Shown: positions 8,751 to 18,401, counted from the first letter of the stretch. The stretch is 64,000 nt of DNA from Rheinheimera sp. (GCA_008015325.1 SSFI01000014.1:62001-126000), one strand, 5' to 3'. A program made the numbers and translations. Notes: a model not told the origin generated them from the letters alone.

Positions 8751-9092
8751 TCAACGACCCTGCACCATCACACTGCCTTGCAGCGGTTTGGCGGCAATGT
8801 CCTGAATATCGACATGACCACGCACATATTTTTTCAGATGCTGATACACCGCGGTATTACCGGCCTGAAAGGCAAAACTGGCCACCGGCATGTCATTGCA
8901 GACCAGCTTGTTGGCCGCAACGGCCGCACCAACCCGGTTGTATCTCAGCTCTTGCTTAAAATCAGCTTTTTTATCAGTAGCTGCGCTGATACATAAAGCC
9001 GTTTCCATCGACTGATCGGCCGCCACATATTGGGGTTGGGCTACAACGGCTGAACTGGTTAACACACAACAGATTAATAACAATGTACGCAT
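8751..9092 (-). CDS. Secreted DUF3718-family protein
   Basis: A 113-residue exported protein. ATG at 9092 is preceded by CAGGAG and gives a clean Sec signal peptide (MRTLLLICCVLTSSAVVAQ) with cleavage near residue 19. The longer upstream frame would bury it. The mature part, about 90 residues, has two cysteines (CISAATD and LVCNDMP) that could form a disulfide, and matches the small periplasmic DUF3718 family common in Alteromonadales. The function of the family is unknown. It is a single gene convergent with pirin. Confidence 0.75.
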   Translation of the reverse strand: MRTLLLICCVLTSSAVVAQPQYVAADQSMETALCISAATDKKADFKQELRYNRVGAAVAANKLVCNDMPVASFAFQAGNTAVYQHLKKYVRGHVDIQDIAAKPLQGSVMVQGR

Positions 9093-9257
9093 GATGGCTC
9101 TCCTGTTTGCTATCGCCATGATCAGAGTCGCAGATCTGCAGGAAATAGTTGTGAATAGCCGGCCTCAGACTGTAACAAAGGCTGGCAGCCGTCACCCCTC
9201 AGTTTTTGCTAACTGCTTTATTTTTAAAATCTTTCAGATAACCGGTAGAAAAAGTGG

Positions 9258-9281
9258 GACAGCTCTGGTTACAGAGCTGTC
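9258..9281. repeat. Perfect 10-bp inverted repeat, GACAGCTCTG-N4-CAGAGCTGTC
   Basis: It lies in the ~300-base region between the divergent DUF3718 and imuA genes, about 80 bases before the LexA box. No T-run follows on the plus strand and no gene upstream on the minus strand would need a terminator. It may be an operator or an RNA hairpin. Apart from this and the LexA box I see nothing else in 9093-9396. Confidence 0.4.
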
Positions 9282-9363
9282 GTCTGTCTTGCACCAAAGG
9301 GTCTGAACAGGTTGGCCTGACATTTTTGTTGCCTGCCTCTTGCAGCATCAAACTGAAGCAATA

Positions 9364-9383
9364 TACTGTATATATAAACAGTA
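9364..9383 (+). promoter_or_regulatory. LexA (SOS) box upstream of imuA
   Basis: TACTGTATATATAAACAGTA is a full consensus SOS box (CTGT-N8-ACAG core at 9366-9381), 14 bases before the imuA ATG. It is the expected operator for LexA repression of the imuA-imuB-dnaE2 mutagenesis operon. Confidence 0.92.
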
Positions 9384-9396
9384 TATTGGTGAAGTT

Positions 9397-10077
9397 ATGC
9401 AGCTGTCTGAACTGAAGCAACAAGGTCATGTCTGGCATCTGAACCAGGCTCCGCGCCCGGAACAAGCGCTGTGTCCGACCGGTTTCGCTGAGCTCGACGT
9501 CTTACTCGGCGGCGGCTGGCCTTGTCAGCAGGTGATTGAACTGCGCACAGCCTTTGGTATCGGTGAATTTCGGTTACTACTGCCCCATCTGCAACAGCAA
9601 AGCAGCCGGAATAAATTACAGGTCTATATCAACGCCCCCGCCCAGTTACATGCACCGTTTCTGCGCAGTCAGGGCTTACCGCTGTGGCAACAGCTCGAAG
9701 TGCGGGCAAAGGAGCAGGATGCGCTGTGGGCCGCCGAACAATGCCTGAAAAGCGGCAGCTGCAGCACAGTATTGTTGTGGCAGCAATCGCTGAATATTGC
9801 CCGCCTCAAACGCTTACAACTGGCTGCAGCAGAGGGCCAGGCTGAGTTATTTCTGCTGCGCCCCTCCGAGCCATCGCAGCTGAGTTTACCTGTTGGGCTG
9901 AGTCTTGCGCTGAGCCCCGCCCCACAAGGTCTGCAGGTGCGGGTGTTAAAACGTCGCGGCGGCTGGCCCGGCGCACAGCAGCTGGTTAATTTCAGTCAGC
10001 GCTGGCCAAGGCTGGTTCAGCCAGCACTGTCGCCGCAGAAAGAACAACTGACTGCCCCTGCTGCTTTGGCGATCTGA
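9397..10077 (+). CDS. imuA: ImuA, SOS mutagenesis accessory protein (RecA/SulA-like)
   Basis: A 226-residue protein of the ImuA family (SulA/RecA-like fold), a partner of ImuB and DnaE2 in translesion synthesis. The N terminus has CPTGFAELDVLLGGGWPCQQVIEL, corresponding to the degenerate RecA-like region of the family. I place the start at ATG 9397, just downstream of the LexA box; the longer frame would run through the operator. It is the first gene of the imuA-imuB-dnaE2 operon, induced by DNA damage. Confidence 0.88.
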   Translation: MQLSELKQQGHVWHLNQAPRPEQALCPTGFAELDVLLGGGWPCQQVIELRTAFGIGEFRLLLPHLQQQSSRNKLQVYINAPAQLHAPFLRSQGLPLWQQLEVRAKEQDALWAAEQCLKSGSCSTVLLWQQSLNIARLKRLQLAAAEGQAELFLLRPSEPSQLSLPVGLSLALSPAPQGLQVRVLKRRGGWPGAQQLVNFSQRWPRLVQPALSPQKEQLTAPAALAI

Positions 10078-10142
10078 CCGATGAAAAATTTCAGGCCATT
10101 GAACGCCATAGCAGCCAAACTCCGGCGATCAGGGGGCCGCTG

Positions 10143-11732
10143 ATGCAGACCCTATGGCTTTATCTGTATTTTCCGCAGTTGCAGCTGGATTTATTGCCAC
10201 AGCTGCAGGCGGATGCGGCAACACCAGATTTATCCAAGCCAGTGGTGTTATTGCATCCACAACAGTTGCAGGTACAACAGGCGAATCCGGCAGCGCAGGC
10301 CTTGGGCATCCGGCCTGGTCAGAGCCTGGCGCATGCCTGTGCGCTTTGTGCCGCACTACAGGTCCTGCCCTGGCAGAGTGAGCTGGAACAACAGCTGCTG
10401 GAGCTGTTGGCACAGGATTGTTATCAGCTTTGTGCCGATCTGGCACTGGCGCCGCCTGCTGCATTGTGGCTACGCCTGGACCCGATGCTGCAACTCTATG
10501 GCGGGCTGGATAGTTTTCTCCAGCAACTGGAACAGCTGCTGCAACAAAAGCCGGGCCTGCAATTTCAGTACGGCGGGGCTGTCACTGCCGAAGCGGCCCG
10601 GTTGTTGTGCCTGACGCAGCCCGGTCAGATAGCGCCAACCCAGGCCGCGCAGCGCTTAGCACTTTCGCAGTGTCCGGTCACGCTGCTTGATTTAACGCCC
10701 GCATTATTACAGCAGCTGCAACGGCTTGGCATCGGCCAGCTTGGCGCCCTGCTGCAGTTACCGGCGACCGAGCTGAGCCGACGTTTTGGTGCAGAATTGC
10801 AGCATTATCTGCAACAGATCCAAGGTCAGTTACCACCACTGCTGCATTATTACCAGCCGCCGGAGCAGTTCTGTGCCCGGCTTGAATTGTGGTACCAGAT
10901 TGAACATCACCCGCAATTACTGGCGCCACTGCGGCACCTGCTGTTGCAACTGCAACATTATTTGCAGCGCCGGGCCCGCCGCTGTTATCAGCTGCAGCTG
11001 GAATTGAGCCTGCGCGATCAGCCACCACTTTGTCTGAAGCTACATTCACCGCAGGCTGAAGCCCTAGCTGAGCGCTGGCTGGCCTTATGGCAACTGAAAC
11101 TCGAGGCCTTAAAGTTGCCGGCACCAGTTCTTGCTATGCAACTGCAGGCCAGTCAGTACTGTAAAGAAGAGATGCACAGTGCCGATCTGTATCAGGGCAA
11201 ACAAGGCCAATACAGCCCATTGCAGCTGGTTGGGCTATTGCAGGCCAAACTCGGCACTGCACAGGTGCGCCGGCCCACTGAACATGCCGCCTTTTTGCCG
11301 GAGCTCGCAGGCAGCAGCCAGGCCCTGCAGCAAGCCGGCGAGCAGACAATCACGCCACAGCTGCCAGCTCCTGAAATGGCCGCTCTGCAGCTACACCAGC
11401 CAGCAGCCTTGTATGCCACAGCAGTGTCCAGAGCAGCAGTAAAAACCCCAGCGCAGTCGACCCATTCAGCCCCCACGGCAGCGCCTTTGGCACCAGGACT
11501 CTCTGCCACGCTATCTGCCACGCCACACCGCCCGGCATTTTTATTTGCAGCGCCTGTGCCGCTGCAACAGCAGGTGCAGCTGATGCCGGGGCTTGAACGC
11601 ATCCAGAGCCACTGGTGGCAAGGCCAGGCACAAGCGCGGGATTATCTGACGGCACAAAGTGCCGACGGCCGCTGGTTATGGCTGTATCGCACTGAACAGC
11701 AGCAGTGGTTTGTGCATGGAGTATTTGCCTGA
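10143..11732 (+). CDS. imuB: ImuB, Y-family DNA polymerase-like protein
   Basis: A 529-residue Y-family polymerase homologue of the ImuB type. The opening LWLYLYFPQLQLDLL, RPGQSLAHACALCAALQVLPW and the helix-hairpin-helix-like region LQRLGIGQLGALLQLPATEL match the family. ImuB proteins usually lack the catalytic acidic residues and act as a hub binding the beta clamp, ImuA and DnaE2. The C-terminal ~100 residues hold the conserved region ending in WLWLYRTEQQQWFVHGVFA. An AGGGGG site precedes the start. Its stop overlaps the dnaE2 start by one base, indicating translational coupling. The composition is unusually rich in Gln and Leu. Confidence 0.9.
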   Translation: MQTLWLYLYFPQLQLDLLPQLQADAATPDLSKPVVLLHPQQLQVQQANPAAQALGIRPGQSLAHACALCAALQVLPWQSELEQQLLELLAQDCYQLCADLALAPPAALWLRLDPMLQLYGGLDSFLQQLEQLLQQKPGLQFQYGGAVTAEAARLLCLTQPGQIAPTQAAQRLALSQCPVTLLDLTPALLQQLQRLGIGQLGALLQLPATELSRRFGAELQHYLQQIQGQLPPLLHYYQPPEQFCARLELWYQIEHHPQLLAPLRHLLLQLQHYLQRRARRCYQLQLELSLRDQPPLCLKLHSPQAEALAERWLALWQLKLEALKLPAPVLAMQLQASQYCKEEMHSADLYQGKQGQYSPLQLVGLLQAKLGTAQVRRPTEHAAFLPELAGSSQALQQAGEQTITPQLPAPEMAALQLHQPAALYATAVSRAAVKTPAQSTHSAPTAAPLAPGLSATLSATPHRPAFLFAAPVPLQQQVQLMPGLERIQSHWWQGQAQARDYLTAQSADGRWLWLYRTEQQQWFVHGVFA

Positions 11733-14700
11733 TGTCCTACGCCGAACTGTTTTGCCAAAGCAACTTCTCTTTTCTGAGCGCTGCCGCGAGCCCGGAGCAA
11801 CTGGTGACTACCGCCGCCAGTCTCGGTTATCAGGCGCTGGCACTGACTGATGAATGTTCAGTAGCCGGCGTGGTGCGGGCCCATCGTCAAATCAAACTAC
11901 AGCAGCTGAAACTGCAGTTGATTGTCGGTGCTTATTTTCGCTTCACCGCCGACTTACAGCTGGTGCTGCTCTGTCCGGACCGGCGCGCTTATGCCGAACT
12001 GTGTCGCATCATCAGCAACAGCAGGCGGCGCGCGGAAAAAGGCCAGTACCAGCTTGATGAATGGGATTTAAAAAGTTGCCGCGATTGTCTGGTGCTGTGG
12101 TTGCCAAGCGGCATTTCTCAAAGCGACCAGCACTGGGGCGCCTGGCTGAAACGTCAGTTCGGCCCGCGTTTATATCTGGCGCAGCAACGCACACTGGATG
12201 CCAAGGACCACGATTTACAACAACATTGTCAGCAGCTCAGCCAGCAGTTTGACTTACCCGCCTGTGCTGTTGGTGCCGTGTTGATGCATGAAGCGGCGCA
12301 GCAGCCGCTGCTGGATGTGATGACCGCTATCCGGCTCGGTCAGACCGTAGCCAACGCCGGTCTGGCTTTATCCGCTAACCGGGAGCGCTGTTTAAGGCCC
12401 ATCAGCAAGCTGAAACATTTATTCAGTGCAGATTTACTGGCGCAAAGCTGTGAAATTGCGGCGCTTTGTCAGTTTAACCTCGACAGTTTGCAGTATGAAT
12501 ATCCGGCCGAGCTGGTACCGCCAGGGCTTACAGCGATGCAACATCTGCGACAACTGGTGGCAGAAGGCTGTGTTGTCCGTTTTGGCGACAACGTTCCCCC
12601 GGACATCGCCAGACAAATTGAATACGAGCTGCAGCTGATCGCCGAGCTGAACTACCCCTATTATTTTCTGACCATCGCCGATATCGCCCGCTTTGCCCGT
12701 GAGCAGCAGATTTTGTATCAGGGCCGTGGCTCTGCCGCGAACTCCATCGTCTGTTATTGCCTGCAAATCACCGCGGTCGACCCACGCAAAATTTCCGTGT
12801 TATTTGAGCGCTTTATCTCCAGAGAGCGCGATGAGCCACCGGATATTGATGTCGATTTTGAGCATGAACGCCGCGAAGAGGTGATCCAGTACATTTATCA
12901 GAAATATGGCCGGCAGCGCGCGGCTTTAGCCGCTACTGTGATTTGTTACCGGCTGCGCAGTGCCGTACGCGATGTCGGCAAAGCCTTGGGGTTTGCTATC
13001 ACGCAGCTGGAATACTGGCTGAAACAGCTGAACCGGCGCCATCCTGATCTCAGCTGGTGGCAACAGCTGGCACAACATGGCCTGGATATTCACAGTTTGC
13101 CGGCGCGGCAGCTGATCCAGCTGGTAGAACAAATCCGCGGCAAACCACGACATTTATCCCAGCATGTCGGTGGTTTTGTGATTTCCGCCGGGCCTTTGCA
13201 TGAGCTGGTGCCAGTAGAAAATGCCAGTATGGCCGAGCGCACCGTGATCCAGTGGGACAAAGACGATTTGGAAACTCTGGGCCTGATGAAAGTTGATATT
13301 CTGGCACTTGGCATGTTATCGGCGCTGCGTAAAGCGCTGGCGCTGGTGAATCAACAACGCGAACAACCGCTGACATTGGCAACTATTAGTCAGACTGGTG
13401 ATGACCCGGCGGTGTACCGGCAAATCCAGCAGGCCGATACGATTGGTGTATTTCAGATTGAATCGCGCGCGCAGATGAGCATGTTGCCGCGATTAAAACC
13501 GGCGTGTTTTTATGATTTGGTCATCGAAATTGCCATAGTGCGGCCAGGCCCTATTCAGGGCGATATGGTGCATCCGTTTTTACGTCGCCGCGACGGTCTG
13601 GAACCGGTCAGTTACCCGTCCCCTGCCGTGGAAGCGGTACTAAGCCGCACTATGGGCGTGCCGATTTTCCAGGAACAAGTGATTAAACTGGCAATGGTCG
13701 CGGCCGGTTTTTCCGGCGGTGAAGCCGACCAGCTGCGCCGGGCTATGGCCAGCTGGAAAAAAACCGGCGAACTGCTGCAGTTTAAAGCCAAACTGATCGA
13801 CGGCATGTTACAGCGGGGCTACCCGCAAAGCTTTGCTGAGCAAATCTTCGCGCAAATCTGTGGTTTTGGTGAATATGGTTTTCCGGAATCGCATTCGGCC
13901 AGTTTTGCTTTGCTGGCTTATGCTTCGGCCTGGCTGAAATGTTATTACCCGCTTGAATTTCTAACGGCGTTGCTCAACAGCCTGCCGATGGGGTTTTATT
14001 CTGCCTCGCAGCTGGTACAGGATGGCAAACGCCATGGTCTGCAGGTGCTGCCGGTCTGTATCCAGCACTCAGACTGGGATCATCAGATTGAACAAAGCGA
14101 CACAGGCCCGGCGCTGCGGCTTGGGCTACGTCAGGTCAAAGGCTTGCAGCAGGAATTGCTCCGGCCGGCTTTGCAACAGCGCCCGGCCGACGGCTTTGCC
14201 AGCTTAAGCCAGCTGAAACAAACCGGTCTCAGGCAAGACCAGCTCAATGCGCTGGCCAGCAGTGATGCACTGAAAGCGCTGTGCGGCCACCGCTTTGCCA
14301 GCCGCTGGCAATTGCTGGACCGTCTGGATGAGCTGCCGCTGTTTCGCCAGCCAGCCCATCAGCCACTCCATCAGCTGATGCGCCAGCCACAACATACCAG
14401 CGCCGCGAGCCCCGCGCTTTTACAACAGCTGGGGCTGGATCTGACGGTCGAACCAGCAGGCGACAGCCCTGCCGCCCCCTCTGCAGCACAACAGCCTGAC
14501 CTGTCGTCTTGTCCACTACCGGCACCGGACGCCTGGCAGCAGCTGGGCGAGGATTATCAGAGCCTGGGCCTGAGCCTGCAGCTGCATCCAGTCGCCTTGT
14601 TACGCCAGCAGCCGGCGCTGACGAAACAATCGCTGCAACGCGCCTGTGACTTGCTGGCAGTCCGCCCTGGCCAGATGATAAGAGTCATAGGCCTGGTCAC

Positions 14701-14953
14701 AGTCAGGCAAAGCCCGGGCACTGCCGGTGGCGTCACTTTTGTCACGCTGGAAGATGAGACCGGCCAAATCAACCTGATTGTCTGGCAGGCAACGGCGCTG
14801 GCGCAGCAACAAACCTTTATCAGCAGCCGGCTGTGGCTGGTGCATGGTGTGCTGCAGCGTGAAGGGTTGGTTTGCCATCTGGTGGCGGGCAGGATAGAAA
14901 GCCTGGATCCATTGCTGCCAACTTTACCGATCCCAAGCCGGGATTTTCATTGA
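11732..14953 (+). CDS. dnaE2: Error-prone DNA polymerase III alpha subunit DnaE2
   Basis: A 1073-residue C-family polymerase of the DnaE2 (ImuC) type. An N-terminal PHP domain (AELFCQSNFSFLSAAASPEQL) is followed by the polymerase core. Conserved stretches are GRGSAANSIVCYCL near residue 330 and the catalytic-acid motif PDIDVDFEHERREEV near residue 370. IFQEQVIKLAMVAAGFSGGEAD and FGFPESHSASFALL-type motifs follow. A C-terminal OB fold carries TLEDETGQINLIVW. DnaE2 performs mutagenic bypass of lesions with ImuA and ImuB during the SOS response. The start MSYAEL is chosen because it overlaps the imuB stop by one base. Confidence 0.95.
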   Translation: MSYAELFCQSNFSFLSAAASPEQLVTTAASLGYQALALTDECSVAGVVRAHRQIKLQQLKLQLIVGAYFRFTADLQLVLLCPDRRAYAELCRIISNSRRRAEKGQYQLDEWDLKSCRDCLVLWLPSGISQSDQHWGAWLKRQFGPRLYLAQQRTLDAKDHDLQQHCQQLSQQFDLPACAVGAVLMHEAAQQPLLDVMTAIRLGQTVANAGLALSANRERCLRPISKLKHLFSADLLAQSCEIAALCQFNLDSLQYEYPAELVPPGLTAMQHLRQLVAEGCVVRFGDNVPPDIARQIEYELQLIAELNYPYYFLTIADIARFAREQQILYQGRGSAANSIVCYCLQITAVDPRKISVLFERFISRERDEPPDIDVDFEHERREEVIQYIYQKYGRQRAALAATVICYRLRSAVRDVGKALGFAITQLEYWLKQLNRRHPDLSWWQQLAQHGLDIHSLPARQLIQLVEQIRGKPRHLSQHVGGFVISAGPLHELVPVENASMAERTVIQWDKDDLETLGLMKVDILALGMLSALRKALALVNQQREQPLTLATISQTGDDPAVYRQIQQADTIGVFQIESRAQMSMLPRLKPACFYDLVIEIAIVRPGPIQGDMVHPFLRRRDGLEPVSYPSPAVEAVLSRTMGVPIFQEQVIKLAMVAAGFSGGEADQLRRAMASWKKTGELLQFKAKLIDGMLQRGYPQSFAEQIFAQICGFGEYGFPESHSASFALLAYASAWLKCYYPLEFLTALLNSLPMGFYSASQLVQDGKRHGLQVLPVCIQHSDWDHQIEQSDTGPALRLGLRQVKGLQQELLRPALQQRPADGFASLSQLKQTGLRQDQLNALASSDALKALCGHRFASRWQLLDRLDELPLFRQPAHQPLHQLMRQPQHTSAASPALLQQLGLDLTVEPAGDSPAAPSAAQQPDLSSCPLPAPDAWQQLGEDYQSLGLSLQLHPVALLRQQPALTKQSLQRACDLLAVRPGQMIRVIGLVTVRQSPGTAGGVTFVTLEDETGQINLIVWQATALAQQQTFISSRLWLVHGVLQREGLVCHLVAGRIESLDPLLPTLPIPSRDFH

Positions 14954-14971
14954 TCTACCGGCCCGCACTTA

Positions 14972-14995
14972 CAGTAAAATCAGCAGTAAAATCAG
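14972..14995 (+). repeat. Tandem 12-bp duplication (CAGTAAAATCAG x2)
   Basis: Two perfect head-to-tail copies, beginning 19 bases after the dnaE2 stop and lying within the leader of the next gene. They create in-frame TAA codons upstream of that gene. Confidence 0.85.
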
Positions 14996-15005
14996 CCCAG
15001 CGCAA

Positions 15006-15040
15006 CCAGAATCCAGAATCCAGAATCCAGAATCCAGAAT
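15006..15040 (+). repeat. Heptanucleotide tandem repeat (CCAGAAT x5)
   Basis: Five perfect copies of CCAGAAT end four bases before the ATG of the next gene and replace the position where a ribosome-binding site would be expected. Copy-number change by slippage would alter the leader without touching the reading frame. Confidence 0.9.
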
Positions 15041-15043
15041 CCA

Positions 15044-15547
15044 ATGACTGCACCAGATAAATATCAGCGCTTTGACCAGTTCCTGCAAAAACGTCGCAGC
15101 GGCAGTTTGCCAGACCGTCAGGCAACCAGAAGACGTCACTCCCGCCTCGACAGCCCCAAAGGCGCACAGGAAAAAAGCATCGACGCGACAATTTTGCAGT
15201 TACACAGTGCCATGGTCGATAAAATTCTCGCCAATCCAGTGTTGTTATCACCGGTCATCGTGCAGCTGGAACAGGAACAGCAACAAGGATTATTGCGTCA
15301 CAGCGCTTATTTATTCTGGAGCTGCGCTTTTGCCATGATTCACCAGCCGGAGTTATTCAGAGCAGCGTTATTAAGCCCGGAACCCACCGCGTGTAAACAG
15401 CGCCGGCGTACCCGCTTACGCGGTATTTTAACCGAAGCCGAACGCGCGCTGGTGTTAGCCGGGCAATGGCAACCCCCGGCAGCGGCAAGTACCAGCGCAG
15501 CACAGGACGAAACCAAGCGGATGTGCAACTCATTGGAGCAGATCTGA
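15044..15547 (+). CDS. Hypothetical protein downstream of dnaE2
   Basis: A 167-residue protein that I do not recognise. The N-terminal ~45 residues are basic (QKRRSGSLPDRQATRRRHSR) and probably disordered. The centre has helical amphipathic segments (IDATILQLHSAMVDKILANP, LRHSAYLFWSCAFAMIHQPE), then a second basic patch KQRRRTRLRGILTEAERALVLAG. No signal peptide is visible. Such a basic, helical protein beside an SOS operon could bind nucleic acid or a DNA enzyme, but this is speculation. The ATG at 15044 is the only start after in-frame stops and immediately follows the CCAGAAT repeats. Confidence 0.6.
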   Translation: MTAPDKYQRFDQFLQKRRSGSLPDRQATRRRHSRLDSPKGAQEKSIDATILQLHSAMVDKILANPVLLSPVIVQLEQEQQQGLLRHSAYLFWSCAFAMIHQPELFRAALLSPEPTACKQRRRTRLRGILTEAERALVLAGQWQPPAAASTSAAQDETKRMCNSLEQI

Positions 15548-15674
15548 CACAATGAAGAAGCTCCAACCGCTGATCAATGTTTTCAGCGCTAAAAAGCTGA
15601 CGCCGGGTGTACCCTAAGCCGTTCCCTTTGAGTACACTCAGACATCTTCTTGTTGGTTTTTGCTGGGTTTCTCC

Positions 15675-18401
15675 ATGTTGCTGAATGCTATTACCCGAGG
15701 CTTGCGCGGTCTGAACGCCGGAGCTGCGCTGCCGGCCGCTTTATTGTTCTCTCCGTTATTCTTTTTCTCAATGCAGACGCTGGCGCAGCAGACCGTTGCG
15801 CAGCCAGCTATCCCCCAGACTGAATTGCCCCAATCCGACAGCGAACAGTCAGACAGCGCACTGCCCGCAGAAGCCGTTGCCGCGCAAAGCACCACAACGC
15901 GACTGGCCGGTGAACTACAAAGCCGTCAGCTGCAAAGTAAATTTGGCAGTGTCAGTGTTGAAGCGCTGACGCAAAAAAATGACGATGGCAGCGTCAACAG
16001 CAGGCAGTTTGTATTAAAAACCGGGCCTGCAACTGCACCGGTGGAGAAAACCATCAGCCCGGCCAGCACTGACGCGCTGCTGCTCAGTAAAAACCCGCTG
16101 TTTGATGCCGCCTTTGCGCTTAGTCAGCTGGAACGTCAGCAAAACAGTGTCAGTGAAATTACCGATTGGGGCTTTAACGACCAGCAAGCACTGCCTTGCC
16201 CTTGTTTTGAAACCGGCGCCAAGTGGCATTATGTCTGGACCCGCGACTTATCTTATGCACTGGATTTAGGCCTCAGCGCACTGGACCCAGAGCGCGCACA
16301 AACTTCCCTGCTGTTTAAAACCTCGCAAGTGCGGCCAGAACTGATTGCCCGCGGCGTGGAAAACACCGAAGTCGCGCTGCAGGACACCGGTTCCGGCGGC
16401 AGCTGGCCGGTCAGTTCCGACCGCGTGGTCTGGGTGTTAGCCGCCAGCGGCCTGACCGCACAGGACCCGGAAGGCGCGTCGAATCAGGCGGCCGCAGAGG
16501 CCTGGCAGCAGCGTTGGTATGCGATTGCGCGTAATACCATCCTGCAGGACCGCAGTTATATTTTTGACACCAAACTAGGTTTATATCGCGGCGAAACCTC
16601 CTTCCTCGACTGGCGTGAGCAGAGTTACCCAAGCTGGACTGCCAAAGATACTTTATTCCTCGCAGAGTCCTTTTCGCTCTCGACCAACGTGTTGCATTAT
16701 GTAGCGTTAAGCCGCGCCGCTGAAGCCGCCAAAACGCTGGAACCGGCCCGCGCCGCAGAACTTACGCAATGGGCACAGGCGCTTAAACAAGCCATCAACA
16801 GCTGGTTCTGGTTGCCGGAAAAGGGTTTATACGCGCGTTATATCGGTGAAGCCTATAACCCGCTGGCCGTTGAACACTATGACTTATTGGGCTTGGCGCT
16901 GGCGATTAATCATGGCGTGGCCTCGCCGCTGCAGGCCCAGCAAATTCTGCAAAACTATCCGCTGACCCAGGCCGGCCCACCGGTGATTTTCCCGGCGCTG
17001 CCAGACGTGCCGATTTACCATAACCGCGCCATCTGGCCTTTTGTCAGCGCTTATCTGCTGCGCGCGGCGCGCCAGCAAAATCAGGCTGAGCTGTTCCACA
17101 AAGTGGCCGTGTCGTTGTATCAGGGCGCGGTGCTGAATCAATCCAATATGGAAAATCTGGAATGGCTCAGCCAAAAAGCCCATGTGGAAGATGGCGCTTT
17201 ATCCGGCCCGGTGATTAATTCTGAGCGCCAGCTGTGGTCTGTTGCTGCCTACGGCGATTTGGTGGCCGGTCAGCTGTTTGGCGCTGAGCTCAAAGCCGGC
17301 ACGCTTCACATCAATCCGTATATACCGGTTGATTTGGCGCGTGAACTAGACCTTGGTCATAACCCGGTCCTGCAGAACCTGACGCTGGCCGGCACCACGC
17401 TGGACTTGCAGCTGGAGCTGCCACTACAAGCACGGCGGGGCCAGGTCTACCGGCTGGCGCAATTAAGCCTGAACGGCCAGCCGCAAGTGCTGACCGGCAA
17501 TCAGCAATTCAGTTTCAAGCTCAGTGATTTCTCGCAACAGCGCAACGAGCTGGTGCTGAAACTGCAAGCATTTGACGCACCTGCATCCAGCGTAACTCAG
17601 CTACGTAGCAGCAACAACGCCGGCCCGCTCAATGGTCTTAGTAATAGCGAAAAACGCAAACTGTTAGCGCCAAAAGAGCCACTGCTGCAGCTGAGCCTCA
17701 ATGAAAAAGGCATTCCGACCTTGCGCTTTGACGCGGCCGGCGAAACTGACACCCGCTTCACACTGTATAAAAATGGCGTACCGGTGAAACTCAAACCACG
17801 TCAGCAAGAGTGGACTGACAGCAAAGCCAAAGCGGCCTACAGCCAGTGTTATGCCCTGACGCAAAGTTATAAAGATTCAGGCCTCAGTTCACAACCAAGC
17901 CGCACTTTATGTACGCCAGGTGCAGCGGTCAACTTTGTTGCCGGTCAGGGCCTGGTCAGTGCTGATCATGACATCAGCGATTACCTCAATCAGCCGGTGT
18001 TTAAAAACTGGGGCGCACCGGAGCAACAGCTGCAACTGAACTTCAGCGCCAGCCACGACGGCCTGCACGCGCTGCGTCTGCAGTATTTTATCGATAACGG
18101 CCCAATCAATACCGGCATTACGGCGGTGGTGAAACGCCTGAGCGCCAATTGTCCGCAGTCTGGTTTGCAACAGGCGACGCTGGTGATGCCGCATCTTGCC
18201 ACCGCACTTGAGGCCGGTTGGTCCAGCCGCGCCATGTTCCGCGCCAAAGCCGGCGAACAATGTACAGTCACTATCAGCGATGGCTTTAATATGAGTTATC
18301 TGCAGCACTTTAACCTGTACACCGGCGGCAAAGGCGGCCGCACCGGCCCGCTGAATCAGGCGGTGATCCAGCAGGCACAGATCCAGCCGATGGCGGAATA
18401 A
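15675..18401 (+). CDS. Secreted six-hairpin glycosidase-like protein
   Basis: A protein of about 908 residues with a signal peptide (hydrophobic ALPAALLFSPLFFFSMQTLA, cleavage near AQQ) and a linker rich in Gln, Ser and Pro. The catalytic-type domain, roughly residues 130-560, resembles (alpha/alpha)6 six-hairpin glycosidases: KWHYVWTRDLSYALDLGL, PSWTAKDTLFLAESFSLS and GPPVIFPALPDVPIYHNRAIWPF. The C-terminal ~330 residues form beta-rich accessory domains with several cysteines. I cannot assign a GH family or substrate; an oligosaccharide hydrolase of the periplasm or cell surface is plausible. The frame opens with TTG at 15660 but ATG 15675 is a better start; neither has a strong ribosome site. 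Confidence 0.75.
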   Translation: MLLNAITRGLRGLNAGAALPAALLFSPLFFFSMQTLAQQTVAQPAIPQTELPQSDSEQSDSALPAEAVAAQSTTTRLAGELQSRQLQSKFGSVSVEALTQKNDDGSVNSRQFVLKTGPATAPVEKTISPASTDALLLSKNPLFDAAFALSQLERQQNSVSEITDWGFNDQQALPCPCFETGAKWHYVWTRDLSYALDLGLSALDPERAQTSLLFKTSQVRPELIARGVENTEVALQDTGSGGSWPVSSDRVVWVLAASGLTAQDPEGASNQAAAEAWQQRWYAIARNTILQDRSYIFDTKLGLYRGETSFLDWREQSYPSWTAKDTLFLAESFSLSTNVLHYVALSRAAEAAKTLEPARAAELTQWAQALKQAINSWFWLPEKGLYARYIGEAYNPLAVEHYDLLGLALAINHGVASPLQAQQILQNYPLTQAGPPVIFPALPDVPIYHNRAIWPFVSAYLLRAARQQNQAELFHKVAVSLYQGAVLNQSNMENLEWLSQKAHVEDGALSGPVINSERQLWSVAAYGDLVAGQLFGAELKAGTLHINPYIPVDLARELDLGHNPVLQNLTLAGTTLDLQLELPLQARRGQVYRLAQLSLNGQPQVLTGNQQFSFKLSDFSQQRNELVLKLQAFDAPASSVTQLRSSNNAGPLNGLSNSEKRKLLAPKEPLLQLSLNEKGIPTLRFDAAGETDTRFTLYKNGVPVKLKPRQQEWTDSKAKAAYSQCYALTQSYKDSGLSSQPSRTLCTPGAAVNFVAGQGLVSADHDISDYLNQPVFKNWGAPEQQLQLNFSASHDGLHALRLQYFIDNGPINTGITAVVKRLSANCPQSGLQQATLVMPHLATALEAGWSSRAMFRAKAGEQCTVTISDGFNMSYLQHFNLYTGGKGGRTGPLNQAVIQQAQIQPMAE

